NCBI GenBank assembly: GCA_963921825.1
Contig: OY997596.1
Location: 16,869,001 to 16,933,000 of the forward strand
Origin: Erodium maritimum
Taxonomy: Eukaryota > Streptophyta > Magnoliopsida > Geraniales > Geraniaceae
Direction: 5' to 3'
DNA length: 64,000 nucleotides
Each line of letters begins with the position of its first letter. Within the stretch, counting starts at the first letter, position 1. A program made the translations under genes and the position numbers. The notes below the pieces were generated by a model, which worked only from the letters and a program-made list of their open reading frames with translations, did no database searches and was not told the origin of the DNA. Below are positions 21,081 through 32,444 of this stretch, piece by piece.

Positions 21081-21648
21081 AGGTCGACCGCCTGACCACG
21101 TCTATGATCGGTAAAGGGCGAGAGACAGAGATTGGTTACTGAGCAGCCGGTTTGCGATCCTTTGTGATCTTGTTTGGTATTGTGTGGTCAATCGTGTCTT
21201 GGAGGAGGTCGTCGATCGTAGTGTGGGGTCTACATAACGTGTCCGAGTGTTGAGTCGGTTGAGGAAAGTATTGATCGTGCGTGTGTCTTTGAGTCGTTGT
21301 TGGTGTCATCGGCTTTGTCTACTAATTATGCCATAGTCAGTATGTTATCTGTGGTGGTGAGCGAACGCTCACCCCTAGCTGCTTTTCCTACAGGTACCGT
21401 TCGTAGTCTGGACTAGGTGAGCTTCTGAAGCTTGAAGAGCTTAAAGCGGGTTGCTGGGTGTTTGAGTCTAGAGACGTGTATCTCGTTTTGTCCAAGTGTG
21501 GGAATTTTATTTTGAGATGTAACTATTATTCTTTTTTGGAACTAAACTGACTTTTTAGGGGATTTATCGAAAACAGGTTTCAGTTTTGTAACTTTTAAAC
21601 GTTCGCGTCCCTAGTTTCGGTTCGCTGAAATTGGGGCGTGACAGAAAG

Positions 21649-22635
21649 TTTCCAGTTTGATAGTTTCGGTTTAAAAGGTTTATGGTTTAGAGTTTGAAGG
21701 GTTTAGTGTGTAGGGTTTATTGATATATTTTAAAGTTTAAGGGTGCAGGTTTTTAGGGTTTAGTGTTCAGTATGAAAGTTTCCAGTTTGATAGTTTCAGT
21801 TTACAAGGTTTATGATTTAGAGTTTGAAGGGTTTAGTGTGTAGGATTTATTGGTATATTTTAAAGTTTAAGGGTGCATGTTTTTAGGGTTTAGTGTTCAG
21901 TATGAAAGTTTCCAGTTTGATAGTTTCAGTTTACAGGGTTTATGGTTTAGAGTTTGTAGGGTTTATGTTTTAGAGTTTGTAGGGTTTAGTGTTTAGGGTT
22001 TCTTGATATATTTCAAAGTTTTAGGGTGCATGGTTTTAAGGTTTAGTGTTCATTTTGAAAGTTTCTAGTTTGATAGTTTTATTTTTCAAGGTTTAGAGTT
22101 TAGTGTTTAGGGTTTATTGATATATTTTAAAGTTTCATGGTGCAAGTTTTTAGGGTTTAGTGTGCAGTTTGAAAGTTTCCAGTTTGATTTTTTCAGTTCA
22201 TGGGTTATATTTTGCAGGGTTAAGTGTTTAGGTTTTATTGTTAATTGTTAAAATTTTAGTGTGCAGGGTTGTAGGGTTTAGTGTTCAGTATAACAGTTTC
22301 CAGTTTGAAAGTTTCAGTTTAAAGGGTTTATGGTTTAGATTTTTAAGGGTTTAGTGTTTAGGGTGTATTGATATATTTTAAAGTTTAAGGGTGCAGGGCT
22401 TTAGGGTTTAGTTTTCAGTTTGAAAGTTTTCAGATTAATAGTTTCTGTTTAAAGGGTTTATGATTTAGAGTTTGCATGGTTAAGTGTTTAGCGTTTATTG
22501 ATATATTTAAAAATTTAAGGGTGCAGGGTTTTAGGGTTTAGCGTTCAGTATGAAAGTTTCCAGATTGAAAGTTTCAGTTTAAAGGGTATAGGTTTTAGAG
22601 TTTGAAGGGTTTAGTGTTTAGGGTTTATTGATTAA
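21649..22635 (+). repeat. TTTAGGG-like satellite, plus orientation, continued
   Basis: This continues the left arm after the solo LTR. The ~130 bp units begin near 21720, 21850, 22010, 22118, 22367 and 22498. One unit (near 21960) has a small internal duplication. Confidence 0.85.
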
Positions 22636-22659
22636 AATTGATTTTTCTCATCTCTAGAT

Positions 22660-23667
22660 TTAAAATTTAATTTTAAACCCTAAACCATAATACCTAAACC
22701 ATTAACCATGTAAACTGAAACTTTAAGACTTGAAACGTAAACACTTTCGTTAAAACATAAACCCTAAAACCATAAATCATGTCAAATGAAACTTTAAAAC
22801 TTGAATCGTTTAAAAGTAACACTAAACCCTGAACCCCTTAACCCCATAAACCATAAACCCTTTAAACTTAAACTTTTAAAATGGATACCCTAAACACTAA
22901 ACCTTAAAGTTTTAACCAATAATCCATAAACCTTGTAAACTAAAAAATTTCAACTGGAAACGTTAAAACTGTAAAATAAACCCTAAACCCTAAAAAAACA
23001 CATTAAACTTTAAAACCCTTTAACCCAAAACCATATACATTAAAACAGAAACCCTAAACCATAAATCCTAAACACTAAACCATAATCCCTTTAACCCTAC
23101 ACCATAAACCATTTATTACATAAAATTTAAACCCTGTAATTCAAGACACTCTGAAACTTTAAAGTTTGAAACGTTACAATTGCACACCTGCACCCTGAAA
23201 CTTTAAAATATATCAATAAACCCTAAACACTAAACCCTACAAACTCTAAACCATAAACCCTGTAAACTGAAAATATCAAAATGGAAACTTTCATACTGAA
23301 CACTAAACCCTAAAAACCTACACCCTGAAACTTTAAAAACTTCAAACTCCAAACCATAAACCCTGTAAACTGAAACTATCAAACTGGAAACTTTCAAAAT
23401 GCACACTAAACCTAAAAAACCAGCACCCTGAAACTTTAAAATATTTCAATAAACCCTAAACACTAAAGTCTTCAAACTCTATACCATAAACCCTGTAAAC
23501 TAAAACTATCAAATTGGAAACTTTCATATTGAACACTAAACCCTAAAAACCTGCACCCTGGAACTTTAAAATATATCAATAAACCCTAAACACTAAACCC
23601 TTCAAACTCTAAACCCTAAACCTTGTAAACTGAGACTATCAAACTTGAAACTTTCATATTGAACACT
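22660..23667 (-). repeat. TTTAGGG-like satellite, inverted right arm
   Basis: From about 22660 the repeat appears as CCCTAAA-type sequence, the reverse complement of the left arm. The units read AAACTTTAAAATATATCAA plus strand. The switch occurs across about 30 bases of unrelated AT-rich sequence (22636-22665). The right arm is cut by element G1 at 23673 and resumes at 37581. Confidence 0.85.
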
Positions 23668-23672
23668 AAACT

Positions 23673-25627
23673 TGTCACGCCCCAAATTCAGTAGAACCGA
23701 ACCCGGAACGCGAACGTTTAAGACAATAAAACATTTTAAAACCTTTTAAGTAAATCGCTTTAAAACCACCATTTAGTTAATCAAAATAATAATTTACAAC
23801 TCAAAAGTACGTCCCAACAAGCGGACAAAATACAAGGTGTACGTCGCTAGACTCAATTAAACCCGGAATCCCGCTCCTAGCTCTTCAAGCTTCAGAAGAT
23901 CACCTAGTCCAACCTGCGACCGGTACCTGTAGGAAAAGCAGCTAGGGGTGAGCGTTCGCTCACCACCACGGATAACAGACTGACTACGGCATACTAGCAG
24001 ACAATGCCGGTAACATCGACAACAAACTCAACACCGGGGATTACCATCCCCCAACTCGAGTAACCCGACTGACACACGACTGTTACTTTCCCCAACCGAC
24101 TCAACACTCGGAACGTATTGTAGACCCGACACAATGATTACGACTTCCTCCAAAGACACGAAAGACTACCACGCAACACCCAAGACCACAAAGGATCGCA
24201 CACCAAACAAGATCGCAGAGGATCGCACTCCAATTGTTCCGTCCCCACGAACTTTTCCCAACACGACGGTTGGATCAGGCGGTCGACCTGTCGCACTTTT
24301 CCCAACACGAAGGTTGGATCAGGCGGTCGACCTGTCGCACTTTTCCCGACACCCAATCGGATCAGGCTGTCGACCTGTCGCACTTTTCCCATCACGACGG
24401 TTGGATCAGGCGGTTGACCTGTCGCACTTTTCCCGACACGCAGTCGGATCAGGCTGTCGACCTGTCACACCCCAAACTCAGGCAACCACAATCACAATCA
24501 CAAGCAAAGTCCAACAATAGCAACAACACCGGGTTAACACTCCACAGGCACTCATGGCCACCCAAGACACCAATAGTGAGACACGGGTTCAACAACCCCA
24601 TGGGCACTCATGACCACCCAAGACACACCAACAGTAAAATATGGGTTTAACAACCCCACATGCACTCATGGCCACCCAAGACACACCAACAGTAAAATAC
24701 GGGTTTAACAACCCCACGGGCACTCTTGGTCACCCAAGACACAAACTAAACAATCAACCTTCGGGCATAACTAAATGCCTCCAGTAAATCTAATATCGAA
24801 AATTTCACTGCTCCTACGACACTACTAAGTGTCACATGCATTTCTAAGGTTCGATACGTTCCCGTATCATACGACACCACCCGGTGTCGCCTGCCTTTCT
24901 ATTATTCGATAAACTTACTTAACCCACGACACCCCGGTGTCACATGCATTTCTACTGTTAACTTTCCCTAATCAGGGCCGAGATCCGGCTACTTTTCCCT
25001 ACCTCGTATGCTTTTCCAAAAGCCCACAACCAAGCCCCGGCGTGGTCACGATCACTCGTCTAGCTTTCCCTTTCCTCTGTCGGTGGCACGATCTAATAAG
25101 AACACAATTTAAAACACTTTTAAGCTTGCAGGCATAAACTGAATCAATTTCCGACTTCCGAGTAATTTAATTCGCGTTTAAAGTTTCTAAGCCCGTCAAT
25201 TACAACTTTCACAATTTAATTCCAAAATTCGATCCGGGTGTGGATTAACTACTTGGGGAACGTCCTAAACCACCCGAGCACGAAAACCCGATACCCGAGC
25301 ATGTGGGTCCCACCCGGCCATCCTTGGCCGTGGGTGACTAGGGCCGGTTTTGGGCCGGTCCACCATGGTGGTGGCCGGTCCTAGCTCCTGCCAGCCACCC
25401 CATGGTCCGGCCAGCCACCATACACGGTGGCCAGAGCTCCCCCGAGCCTCCGGTCACCGGAAAACGTTCCTCATTCGCTCCAAAACGTCCCCAACGAACC
25501 CCACACCTCAACTCATCCATAAACTACTAGTTTTAACCCAAAACCTAACTTTCAAACTTAACAAAACGAAAATCGGTTAGATGCTCACCGTAGAGAATGA
25601 CGGTGTGAACTCGATTCCTTGATCGTT
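23673..25627 (-). repeat. G1 3' LTR, distal part
   Basis: On the minus strand this is the end of the LTR (GGGGCGTGACA at 23673). It includes minisatellites (24260-24740), the exon-2-like 90 nt segment (25003-25092) and the GTGAGC donor-like site after 25589. It is interrupted at 25628 by a plus-strand solo LTR and continues at 28877. Confidence 0.9.
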
Positions 25628-25643
25628 TGTAAGAACCACTCCC

Positions 25644-25838
25644 GGTCAACGCCAGTCAAATCTGCGAAAAAAAAGAAATTTAAAATTTTTAAGCAGACAC
25701 TTAATTAAACATAAGATTGACCCCGAGGGTCATACCGGACTTAAGTTGACCCCGATATCGACCAAAGTGAGTTCCGGGGGACTCAAGGCAACTTTCTGAT
25801 CAGTTTGGGAAATGTTGACTTTTCGCTTGAAAAGTCAA
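25644..25838 (+). promoter_or_regulatory. W-box cluster at the LTR start
   Basis: Six TTGAC(C/T) motifs occur in about 195 bases: GGTCAA 25644, AGTCAA 25654, TTGACC 25717, TTGACC 25746, TTGACT 25815 and AGTCAA 25833. The last two form the arms of a perfect inverted repeat around TTCGCTTG. The W-box is the known binding core of plant WRKY factors. Most LTRs of this family in the window keep the same arrangement. Binding is inferred, not shown. Confidence 0.6.
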
Positions 25839-27485
25839 CCGAGCGACGTTTTGGCCCATTCGAGGACCGTTTTGGATCCAAAAAGCTTAGCTGTCATCGC
25901 ATCGGTCTTCGTTGAGCCGTTTCCTAGTAGCCCGTGGAGTTTCGTAACTTCTTGGAAAAAGTGCCCGTTCGGGGCCCAAAACGTCCGAATTTCGCGAATC
26001 TGATTGGAAAATATCGTCTAGATATTCTTTCAAAAAGGTGTGGACCCACCTTGCCACTTTTCAAACAAGTGGTGGTGTTAGGTTTTGGGGGGGAAATAAA
26101 GATGAGGCTTATAGGGGGGTTCGGCCAACTATCAAAAAAAAAGGAAAAAAATAGAAAAAGAAGAGAGAAGTTTAGAGAGAGAAGGAGAAGGAGGAAAAGT
26201 GAGAAGAAGAGAGAAAGCTAGGGTTTTGGGGCACTATTCACAAGCTTCCACCTTTGGATCGTCTCAAAGCTAGGAGAATCGAACTCACACCGTCTTCCTC
26301 TACGGTAATCACCAAACCGATCTTCGTTTTGTCAAGTTATAAAATTAGGTTTTGGTTTAAAACTATTAGTTTAGGGTTGTATTGAGGTTGGGGGATCGAT
26401 GGAGACGTTTTGGAGGCGTTTTTGGGTGAAGAGGGACGTTTTTCGGTGACCAGAAGCTCGGGGGGAGCTCTGGCCACCATAGGGGGTGGCCGGCCGGCCA
26501 TGGGGTGGCTGGCCGGAGCTAGGGCCGGCCACCACCATGGTGGGCCGGGCCCATGTGAGCCCTAGCCACCAACAGCCAAGTTGGGCCGGGTGGGGCCCAC
26601 GTGCTCGGGTGCTCGGGTTTTATGTTCGGGTGGTTTAGAACGTTCCCCGGGTCATTAATCCAAAACTGGATCGAAATTTAGAATTAAATTGTGAAAGTTG
26701 TAATTGTCAGGTTTAGAAACTTTAAACGCTACTTAAATGACTCAGAAGTCGGAATCGAATTCCGTCGAGTGCATAGGAGCCCTTGAATTATTCTAAGACC
26801 GTAGAAATGAAAACGGGAATTTTCGGAGCCCCGGAATGGCGTTTCCAAAACCTGGGCAGATTCGCCATGTCGGGCGAATCGTGCCTTTCCGGGTCCAATA
26901 TCGACAATGTCGAGTAATTGGGAAGTTTGGGAGTGATCGACATTGTCGGGGTTACTTTTGGGCGTTAGGTTTATTAAAATTAAGTTTATGCCTGCAAGCT
27001 TAAAAACATTTAAAATTGTGTTTAGATCGTGCCGCTGACAGAGGAAAGGGAAGGCTAGGCGAGTGACCGAGATCACGCCGGAGCTTAATTGTGCGCTTCT
27101 GGAGAAATCATACGAGGTAGGGAAAAGTAGCCGGATCTCGGCCCTGACTAGGGAAAGTTAACAGTAGAAATGCATGTGACACTGGGGTGTCGTGGGTTAA
27201 ATAGGTTTATCGAATATTAGAAAGGTAGGCGACACCGGGTAGTGTCGTATGATTCAGGAACGTATCGAACATTAGAATTGCATGTGACTCTTAGTAGTGT
27301 CGTAGGAGCAGAGAACTTATCGATGTTAGAATTACTAGAGGCATATGACCATGCCCGGAGGTTGATTGCGAACTTATCGATATTAGGAGTACTGGAGGCA
27401 TATGACCATGCCTGGAGGTTGATTGTGAAACTGTTGACATTAGGACTGCTGGAGGCATTGATTATGCCCGAAGGTTGATTGTGTA

Positions 27486-27985
27486 ATCTGTGTCTTGGGT
27501 GGCCATGAGAGCCCGTACTTTACTGTTGTGTCTTGGGTGGCCATGAGAGCCCGTACTTTACTGTTGTGTCTTGGGTGGCCATGAGAGCCCGTGCTTTACT
27601 GTTGTGTCTTGGGTGGCCATGAGAGCCGTGATTTACTGTTGGTGTGTCTTGGTAGGCCGTGAGTGCCCGTGGGGTTGTTGAGCCCGTGAGTTACCGTTGG
27701 GGTGTCTTGGGAGGCCGTGAGTGCCTGTGGGGTCGTTGAGCCCGTGAGTTACCGTTGGTGTGTCTTGGGAGGCCGTGAGCGCCCGTGGGGTTGTTGAGCC
27801 CGTGATATACTGTTGGTGTGTCTTGGGAGGCCGTGAGTGCCCGTGGGGCTGTTGAGCCCGTGAGTTACTGTTGGTGTGTCTTGGGAGGCCGTGAGTGCCC
27901 GTGGGGTTGTTGAGTTCGTGTTTTACTGTTGGTGTCTTGGGTGGCCATGAGTGCCTGTGGAGTGTTGAACCTGTGTTGTTGCTGT
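27486..27985 (+). repeat. LTR minisatellite, 38 bp and 58 bp units
   Basis: Four copies of a 38 bp unit (TGTCTTGGGTGGCCATGAG...) pass into about six copies of a 58 bp unit (TGTGTCTTGGGAGGCCGTGAG... with GGGGTTGTTGAGCCCG). Unit length and copy number differ from those in other LTR copies. Confidence 0.85.
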
Positions 27986-28876
27986 TTGTTGAACTTTGCT
28001 TGTGATTGTGATTGTGGTTACCTGAGGTTGGAAACCCGACTTTGTGTCGGGGAAGTTGCGTGGTGTGGCTAGCCTCCCGACTGGGATCGGGGGAAGCGGA
28101 GAGGTTGTGGGCTAGCCTCCCGGCTGTGTGTCGGGAGAAGTTTCGTGGTTTGCGCGGGTGTGGCTAGTCACCCGATTGAGATCGGGGGTAGGGATGAGGT
28201 TGTGGGCTAGCCTTCCGATTGAGATCGGGAGAAGTTGTGCGGCAGGTCTACCGCCTGACCTGACAGGGATCGGTAAAGGGCGAGAGAGAGATGGGGTTAC
28301 TGAGCAGCTGGCGTGCGATCCTTTGTGATCTTGTTTGGTGTGCGATCCTTTGTGATCTTGGGTGTTGCGTGGTTGTCTGTCGTGTCCTTGTAGAAGGACA
28401 TCAATCGTTGAGTCAGGTCTACTTTACGTGTCCGAGTGTTGAGTTGGTTGAGGAAAGTATCAGTGTGTGTGTGTCAGTCGGGTTACTTGAGTTTGGGGAT
28501 AGTGATCCCCGGTGTTGAGTTGGTCGTTGGTGTTACCGGCATTGTCTGCTAAGTATGCCGTAGTCAGTCTATTATCCGTGGTGGTGAGCGAACGCTCACC
28601 CTTAGCTGCTTTTCCTACAAGTACAGGTCGCAGGTTGGACTAGGTGAGCTTTCGAAACTTGAAGAGCTAGGAGCGGGATTCTGGGGTTGCTTTTGAGTCT
28701 AGCGACATATACCTTGTTTTTGTCCATTTGTTGGGACGTACCTTTAAGTTGTAAATGATTATTTTTGATGAACAAATGGTGATTTTAAAGTGATTTAATG
28801 TAAAGGGTTTCAAAATGTTTTATTGTTTTTAAACGTTCGCGTCCTGAGTTCGGTTTACTGAAATTGGGGCGTGACA

Positions 28877-29440
28877 GTTGAGACGATCCACCGGTTTGAT
28901 CGTCGGGAAAGGTAGCAAAACCCTAGCAACCCTTCTCTTTTTCTCCCCTTTTCTCCTTCTCCTTCTCTCTCCAAAACTCTCTTCTTTTTCTATTTTTTTC
29001 TCTTTCTTCTAAGCATGGCCGAACCCCCACTTAGGTATAGTCTTCTTGTTTTGTCCCAAAAACCTAACACCACCACTTGTTTGACAAGTGGCAAGTGAAC
29101 GGGTACTTTTTCCAAGAAATTACGAAACTTCACGGGCTACAAGGAAACGGCTCAACTAAGACCGCTATGATGACGACTAAGCTTTTTGGATCCAAAACGG
29201 GTCTCGAATGGACCAAAACGTCGCTCGGTTGACTTTTCCAGCAAAAAGTCAACCTTTCCCAAATTGGTCAAAAATTTGCCCTGAGTCCCCCGGAACTCAC
29301 TTTGGTCGATATCGGGGTCAACTTAAGTCCGGTATGACCTCGGGGTCAAATTTAGGTTTATTTAAGTGTCTGTCCAAATTTTTTAAATTTTTTCTGTTTT
29401 TCGCCGATTTAACTGGCGTTGACCGGGAGTGGTTCTTACA
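28877..29440 (-). repeat. G1 3' LTR, proximal part
   Basis: The host LTR resumes after the nested solo LTR. On the minus strand it begins TGTAAGAACCACTCCC at 29440 with the W-box cluster, and reaches the CT-rich complement of the leader near 28930-29000. About 80 bases around 29097 are missing relative to 37150-37240. Confidence 0.88.
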
Positions 29441-29456
29441 ATCTACCCTCCTTAAA
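29441..29456 (-). other. G1 polypurine tract
   Basis: The minus strand reads TTTAAGGAGGGTAGAT directly before the 3' LTR. The same tract precedes the other 3' LTRs (52111-52127 and 59402-59418). Confidence 0.85.
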
Positions 29457-29497
29457 GGAATTTCGTCCACGAAATTTAAAACAGACGTACCTCGGGA

Positions 29498-29902
29498 GTC
29501 GAACAAATCGGGGTACTTCGCGCGAACCTCGTCCTCGCGCTCCCAAGTCGACTCAGCCCTGTGATGCCTCCACTGCACCCGTACTAGATGGATAACCTTG
29601 CCACGCAGGACCTGCTCCCGTGTGTCCATGATTCGAACCGGCTGCTCCTCATAGGAGACATCGTCAGCCACCTCGATATCTGCCCACTCAATGATGTGGG
29701 AGGGGTCTGCATTGTACTGCCGCAACTGGGACAAGTGGAAGACGTTATTAACTCTCCCAAGTTGCGGTGGTAACGCCAGACGATAGGCCACTGCTCCCAC
29801 TCTGCTCAAGACCTCGAAAGGGCCAATGTACCGCGGGGCTAACTTGCCCCCGCTGCGTCTGAATCGTACCAGTCCCTTCCTCGGGGTCACCTTCAGGAAC
29901 AC
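29498..29902 (-). pseudogene. G1 integrase C-terminus and chromodomain
   Basis: The open frame starts at 29902 (MFLKVTPRKGLVRFRRSG). Residues 20-65 hold LAPRYIGPFEVLSRVGAVAYRL and NVFHLSQLRQYNADPSH, the integrase C-terminal region of chromoviruses. Residues about 84-135 hold the chromodomain-like YEEQPVRIMDTRE, VQWRHHRAESTWERED and VRAKYPDLF. The chromodomain of such elements is known to guide insertion toward modified histones. This segment is intact here, unlike G3. The frame runs on into the LTR without a stop at the usual place. It is cut off from the integrase core by a frameshift upstream. Confidence 0.9.
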
Positions 29903-30690
29903 GTGATCACCGACTGCGAACTCAAGAGGTCAACGTCGTCTGCGGCATAGCTCTACTGTCGACTCTGTGCGGTCTTCAACTGCTCGTGTATCAGCGCGAC
30001 CTTCTTTGTCGTCTCTCGGACAAGATCTGGCCCCAGCAGACTCTTGTCCCCCACCTCTGCCCAGCAAACTGGCGACCAACACGGCCTACCATACAACGCT
30101 TCAAACGGTGTCATCCCAATACTGGCCTGGAAGCTGTTGTTTTAGGCGAACTCGACCAACGGCAGGTGGGTTTCCCATGATCCCCTGAAGTCCAGCACGC
30201 ATGCCCGCAACATGTCTTCCAAGATCTGAATAGTGCACTCGGACTGACCGTCTGTCTGGGGATGGTGTGCTGTACTGAGTAGAACCTCGGTCCCCAATGC
30301 GGTCTACAGACTCGGCAAAATCTGGACGTTAAACGAGGATCCCATTCAGCCACTATCGACACAGGGACCCCATGGAGACGCACTATCTCCTGAATGTACA
30401 GGCTACTCAACTTGTCGACCGGATCGGTCATCCTCATAGCCAGGAAATGGGCCGACTTGGTCAACCGATCGACTACTACCCATACGACGTCGTGTCCCTT
30501 CGGCGATCTCGGCAATCCACTCACGAAGTCCATCGTGATATGCTTCCACTTCCACTAGGCAATCGGCAGTGGCTGCAATAATCCGGCGGGACGCTGATGT
30601 TCGGCCTTCACCTACTGGCAGACGAGACACCTCGACACAAATTCCGCGACAGCTATCCGCATCCCGCTCCACCAGAAGTGCCGCCTGAGG
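29903..30690 (-). pseudogene. G1 integrase core, broken
   Basis: MDFVSGLPRSPKGHD, VVVDRLTKSAHFLAMR and YIQEIVRLHGVPVSIV are clear (30533 downward). The second catalytic Asp of S-D-R-D-P is altered (AEWDP), and a frameshift follows. Beyond it, another frame still carries the A-H-H-P-Q-T-D-G-Q-S-E motif with the catalytic Glu. A TAG at 30555-30557 replaces a CAG seen in G3. It is inactive as integrase. Confidence 0.88.
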
Positions 30691-31500
30691 TCACGGTACA
30701 TCTTGGTGCCACCCGCGTGCACTGTGAGACGCGAGTGATATGACTCTCGCAACAAGTCGTGTATACAGTTGCCCGATACGAATAACCCTCCTCGATACCG
30801 TAACCCCCAATCAGCACTGATTTCCCAGCCTACCACCTCGTCACCGCTGACGACCCTCTCTCGGATCTTTGAAGTCTCGACGTCCTCCGACTGCGCCTCC
30901 AACACTCGGGCAAGTAGTGAGGGCTGAGCCACTAGTGAGCACATGGCCACGCCACCAGTAATCTCCTCTAGCTCAAGCCCAAACGTGCTCAGTTCCCCCA
31001 TCATGTCCCACTCTCGGACTGATATGCTAGCAAGACTCGGAATCGACTTCCTACTCAAGGCGTCGGCGACCATGTTCGCCTTACCCAGATGGTAGTGTAG
31101 CTCAAAGTCGTACTCCTCAAGTAACTCCATCCATCTCCGCTGGCGCATGTTCAGGTCTCGTTGGGAAAAGATGTACTTGAGTCTCTTGTGGTTCGAGAAC
31201 ACCTGAAATCCCTCGCCATACAGATAATACCGCCAACCCTTTAGCGCGAACACGACTGCTGCTAGCTCCAAGTCATGGGTAGGATAGTTGCGCCCGTGTG
31301 TCTTCAACTGCCTGGAGCCATAAGCGACAACTCTACCCAACTGCATCAGTACACAACCTAGTCCTTCCCCGGACGCATCACAATATACCTCATACCCGAT
31401 CCCTCGCTCTGGCACTACCAATACTGGAGCGGTAGTCAAACGAGTCTTCAACTCCGTGAACGCACGTTCACAATCCTCTGTCCACACAAACCGACTCCCA
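30612..31500 (-). pseudogene. G1 RNase H and integrase zinc finger
   Basis: From [18 protein letters not shown] the frame continues to the RNase H core: [16 protein letters not shown] (first Asp), [13 protein letters not shown] (Glu) and VFSNHKRLKYIF, where the expected Asp of D-H-K is Asn. It passes [21 protein letters not shown] and ends with the HHCC finger [21 protein letters not shown]...CLVCQ. About 40 residues at the start of the 335-residue frame are out of frame. One catalytic residue is lost, so RNase H activity is doubtful. Confidence 0.9.
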
Positions 31501-32440
31501 TGCGCGTCAACAGAGTAATCGGCGCGGCTAGTCGCGCAAAGTCCTGGACGAATCGCCGGTAATAGCCTGCAAACCCTAGAAAGTTGTTGATCTCGAAGAC
31601 ACTCGTGGGCCGTGCCCACTTCGAAACCGCGTCGATCTTCGACGGATCGACCAGTATACCGTCACGGGAGACAATGTGACCGAGGAATTTCATCTCATCG
31701 AGCCAAAAATCGCACTTCTCCGAGTTGGCATATAGCTGATGCGTGCGCAGCAGTGTCAGAACATTTCTCAGATGTACCTCATGTGCCGCCTCGTTCTGCG
31801 AGTAGATCAAGATGTCGTCCATGAACACCACCACAAACTGGTCTAAGAACGGCCAGAATATACTGTTCATCAAATCCATGAACGCTGCAGGTGCGTTTGT
31901 CAGTCCAAATGGCATCACTAAGAACTCGTAGTGCCCATAGTGTGTCCGGAATGCAGTCTTTGCGACGTCCCCCTCTTGGACTCGCAATTGGTAATATCCG
32001 GATCGCAGATCAATCTTCGAGAAACAGGTCGACCCTCTCAACTGGTCGAACAAGTCGTCAATCCTCGGCATCGGGTATCGGTTCTTCACCGTAACCCGGT
32101 TCAGCTTCCGGTAATCTATACACATCCGAAGCTGTCCACTCTTCTTCTTCACGAAGAGTGCTGGTACTCCCCACGGCGATACGCTCGGACGGATAAATCC
32201 CTTCTCCTTAAGCTCCTCGAGCTGACGCTTCAACTCGGTCAACTCTGCCGGCGCAAACCTGTAAGGCGCCATCGATATCGCTGCCGTTCCTTGCACCAGG
32301 TCAATCCCGAACTCCACCTCACGTTTCGGTGGCAACCCGCTCAACTCCTCAAGAAAGACCTCGAGGAACTCGCACACCACTCGCGGTAACTCTCGGCTCT
32401 GCACGGTCGATACTTCCGATATCAAATAAGAATAACGCCC
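31448..32440 (-). pseudogene. G1 reverse transcriptase (domain open, protease deleted)
   Basis: The 433-residue frame (32749-31448) holds an uninterrupted RT core at residues about 120-400: [67 protein letters not shown] (Asp247), [15 protein letters not shown] and FMDDILIYS (Asp311, Asp312). All three catalytic Asp are present. Upstream the frame joins the gag tail almost directly; about 345 bp coding the protease, present in G3, are missing, leaving only LISEV where the D-T-G region should begin. The frame breaks before RNase H. The start methionine is not the natural one. Confidence 0.93.
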
Positions 32441-32444
32441 ATAA

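Larger units (their letters stand above)
18730..21643 (+). mobile_element. Gypsy solo LTR, variant with foreign 5' module (2,914 bp)
   Basis: It runs from TGTAAAACCC to GGGGCGTGACA and is flanked by a perfect 5 bp target duplication GAAAG (18725-18729 and 21644-21648). From about 20206 to the end it matches the other LTRs, including the 90 nt AG/GTAGGG segment (20241-20330), minisatellites and acceptor-like site. From 18730 to about 20200 it is unrelated to them: a TATA-like site at 18885, a CT-rich leader and a GC-rich block. It lacks the W-box-rich start. This suggests that the 5' module of the LTR was exchanged. Confidence 0.92.
25628..28876 (+). mobile_element. Gypsy solo LTR nested in G1 3' LTR (3,249 bp)
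   Basis: It has a full LTR span from TGTAAGAACC to GGGGCGTGACA and is inserted opposite to its host LTR. The host reads GATCGTT before it and GTTGAGACG after it; the intact host sequence at 36940 is GATCGTTGAGACG. Only three bases (GTT) are therefore visibly duplicated instead of five. The conserved acceptor is mutated here (CTACAA at 28615-28620). Confidence 0.88.

Noticed and set aside
22660..23667. CCCTAAA-rich DNA as a true telomere or chromosome end
   Set aside because: Perfect heptamer runs are absent, units are ~130 bp, and the array is inverted and embedded between transposons.
24234..24650. Repetitive frames with HSWPPKTP, DQAVDLSHFS and similar units (also 8875-9168, 35485-36097, 42837-43088, 45225-45437)
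   Set aside because: They are translations of the LTR minisatellites, occur in several frames and on both strands, and change with copy number.
27486..27985. Regular repeats resembling a CRISPR array
   Set aside because: Units are contiguous minisatellite copies without unique spacers, lie inside plant LTRs and vary between LTR copies.
29208..29564. Plus-strand 118-residue frame across the pol-LTR junction
   Set aside because: It is antisense to the integrase/chromodomain end and LTR of G1; the minus-strand frame carries the conserved motifs.
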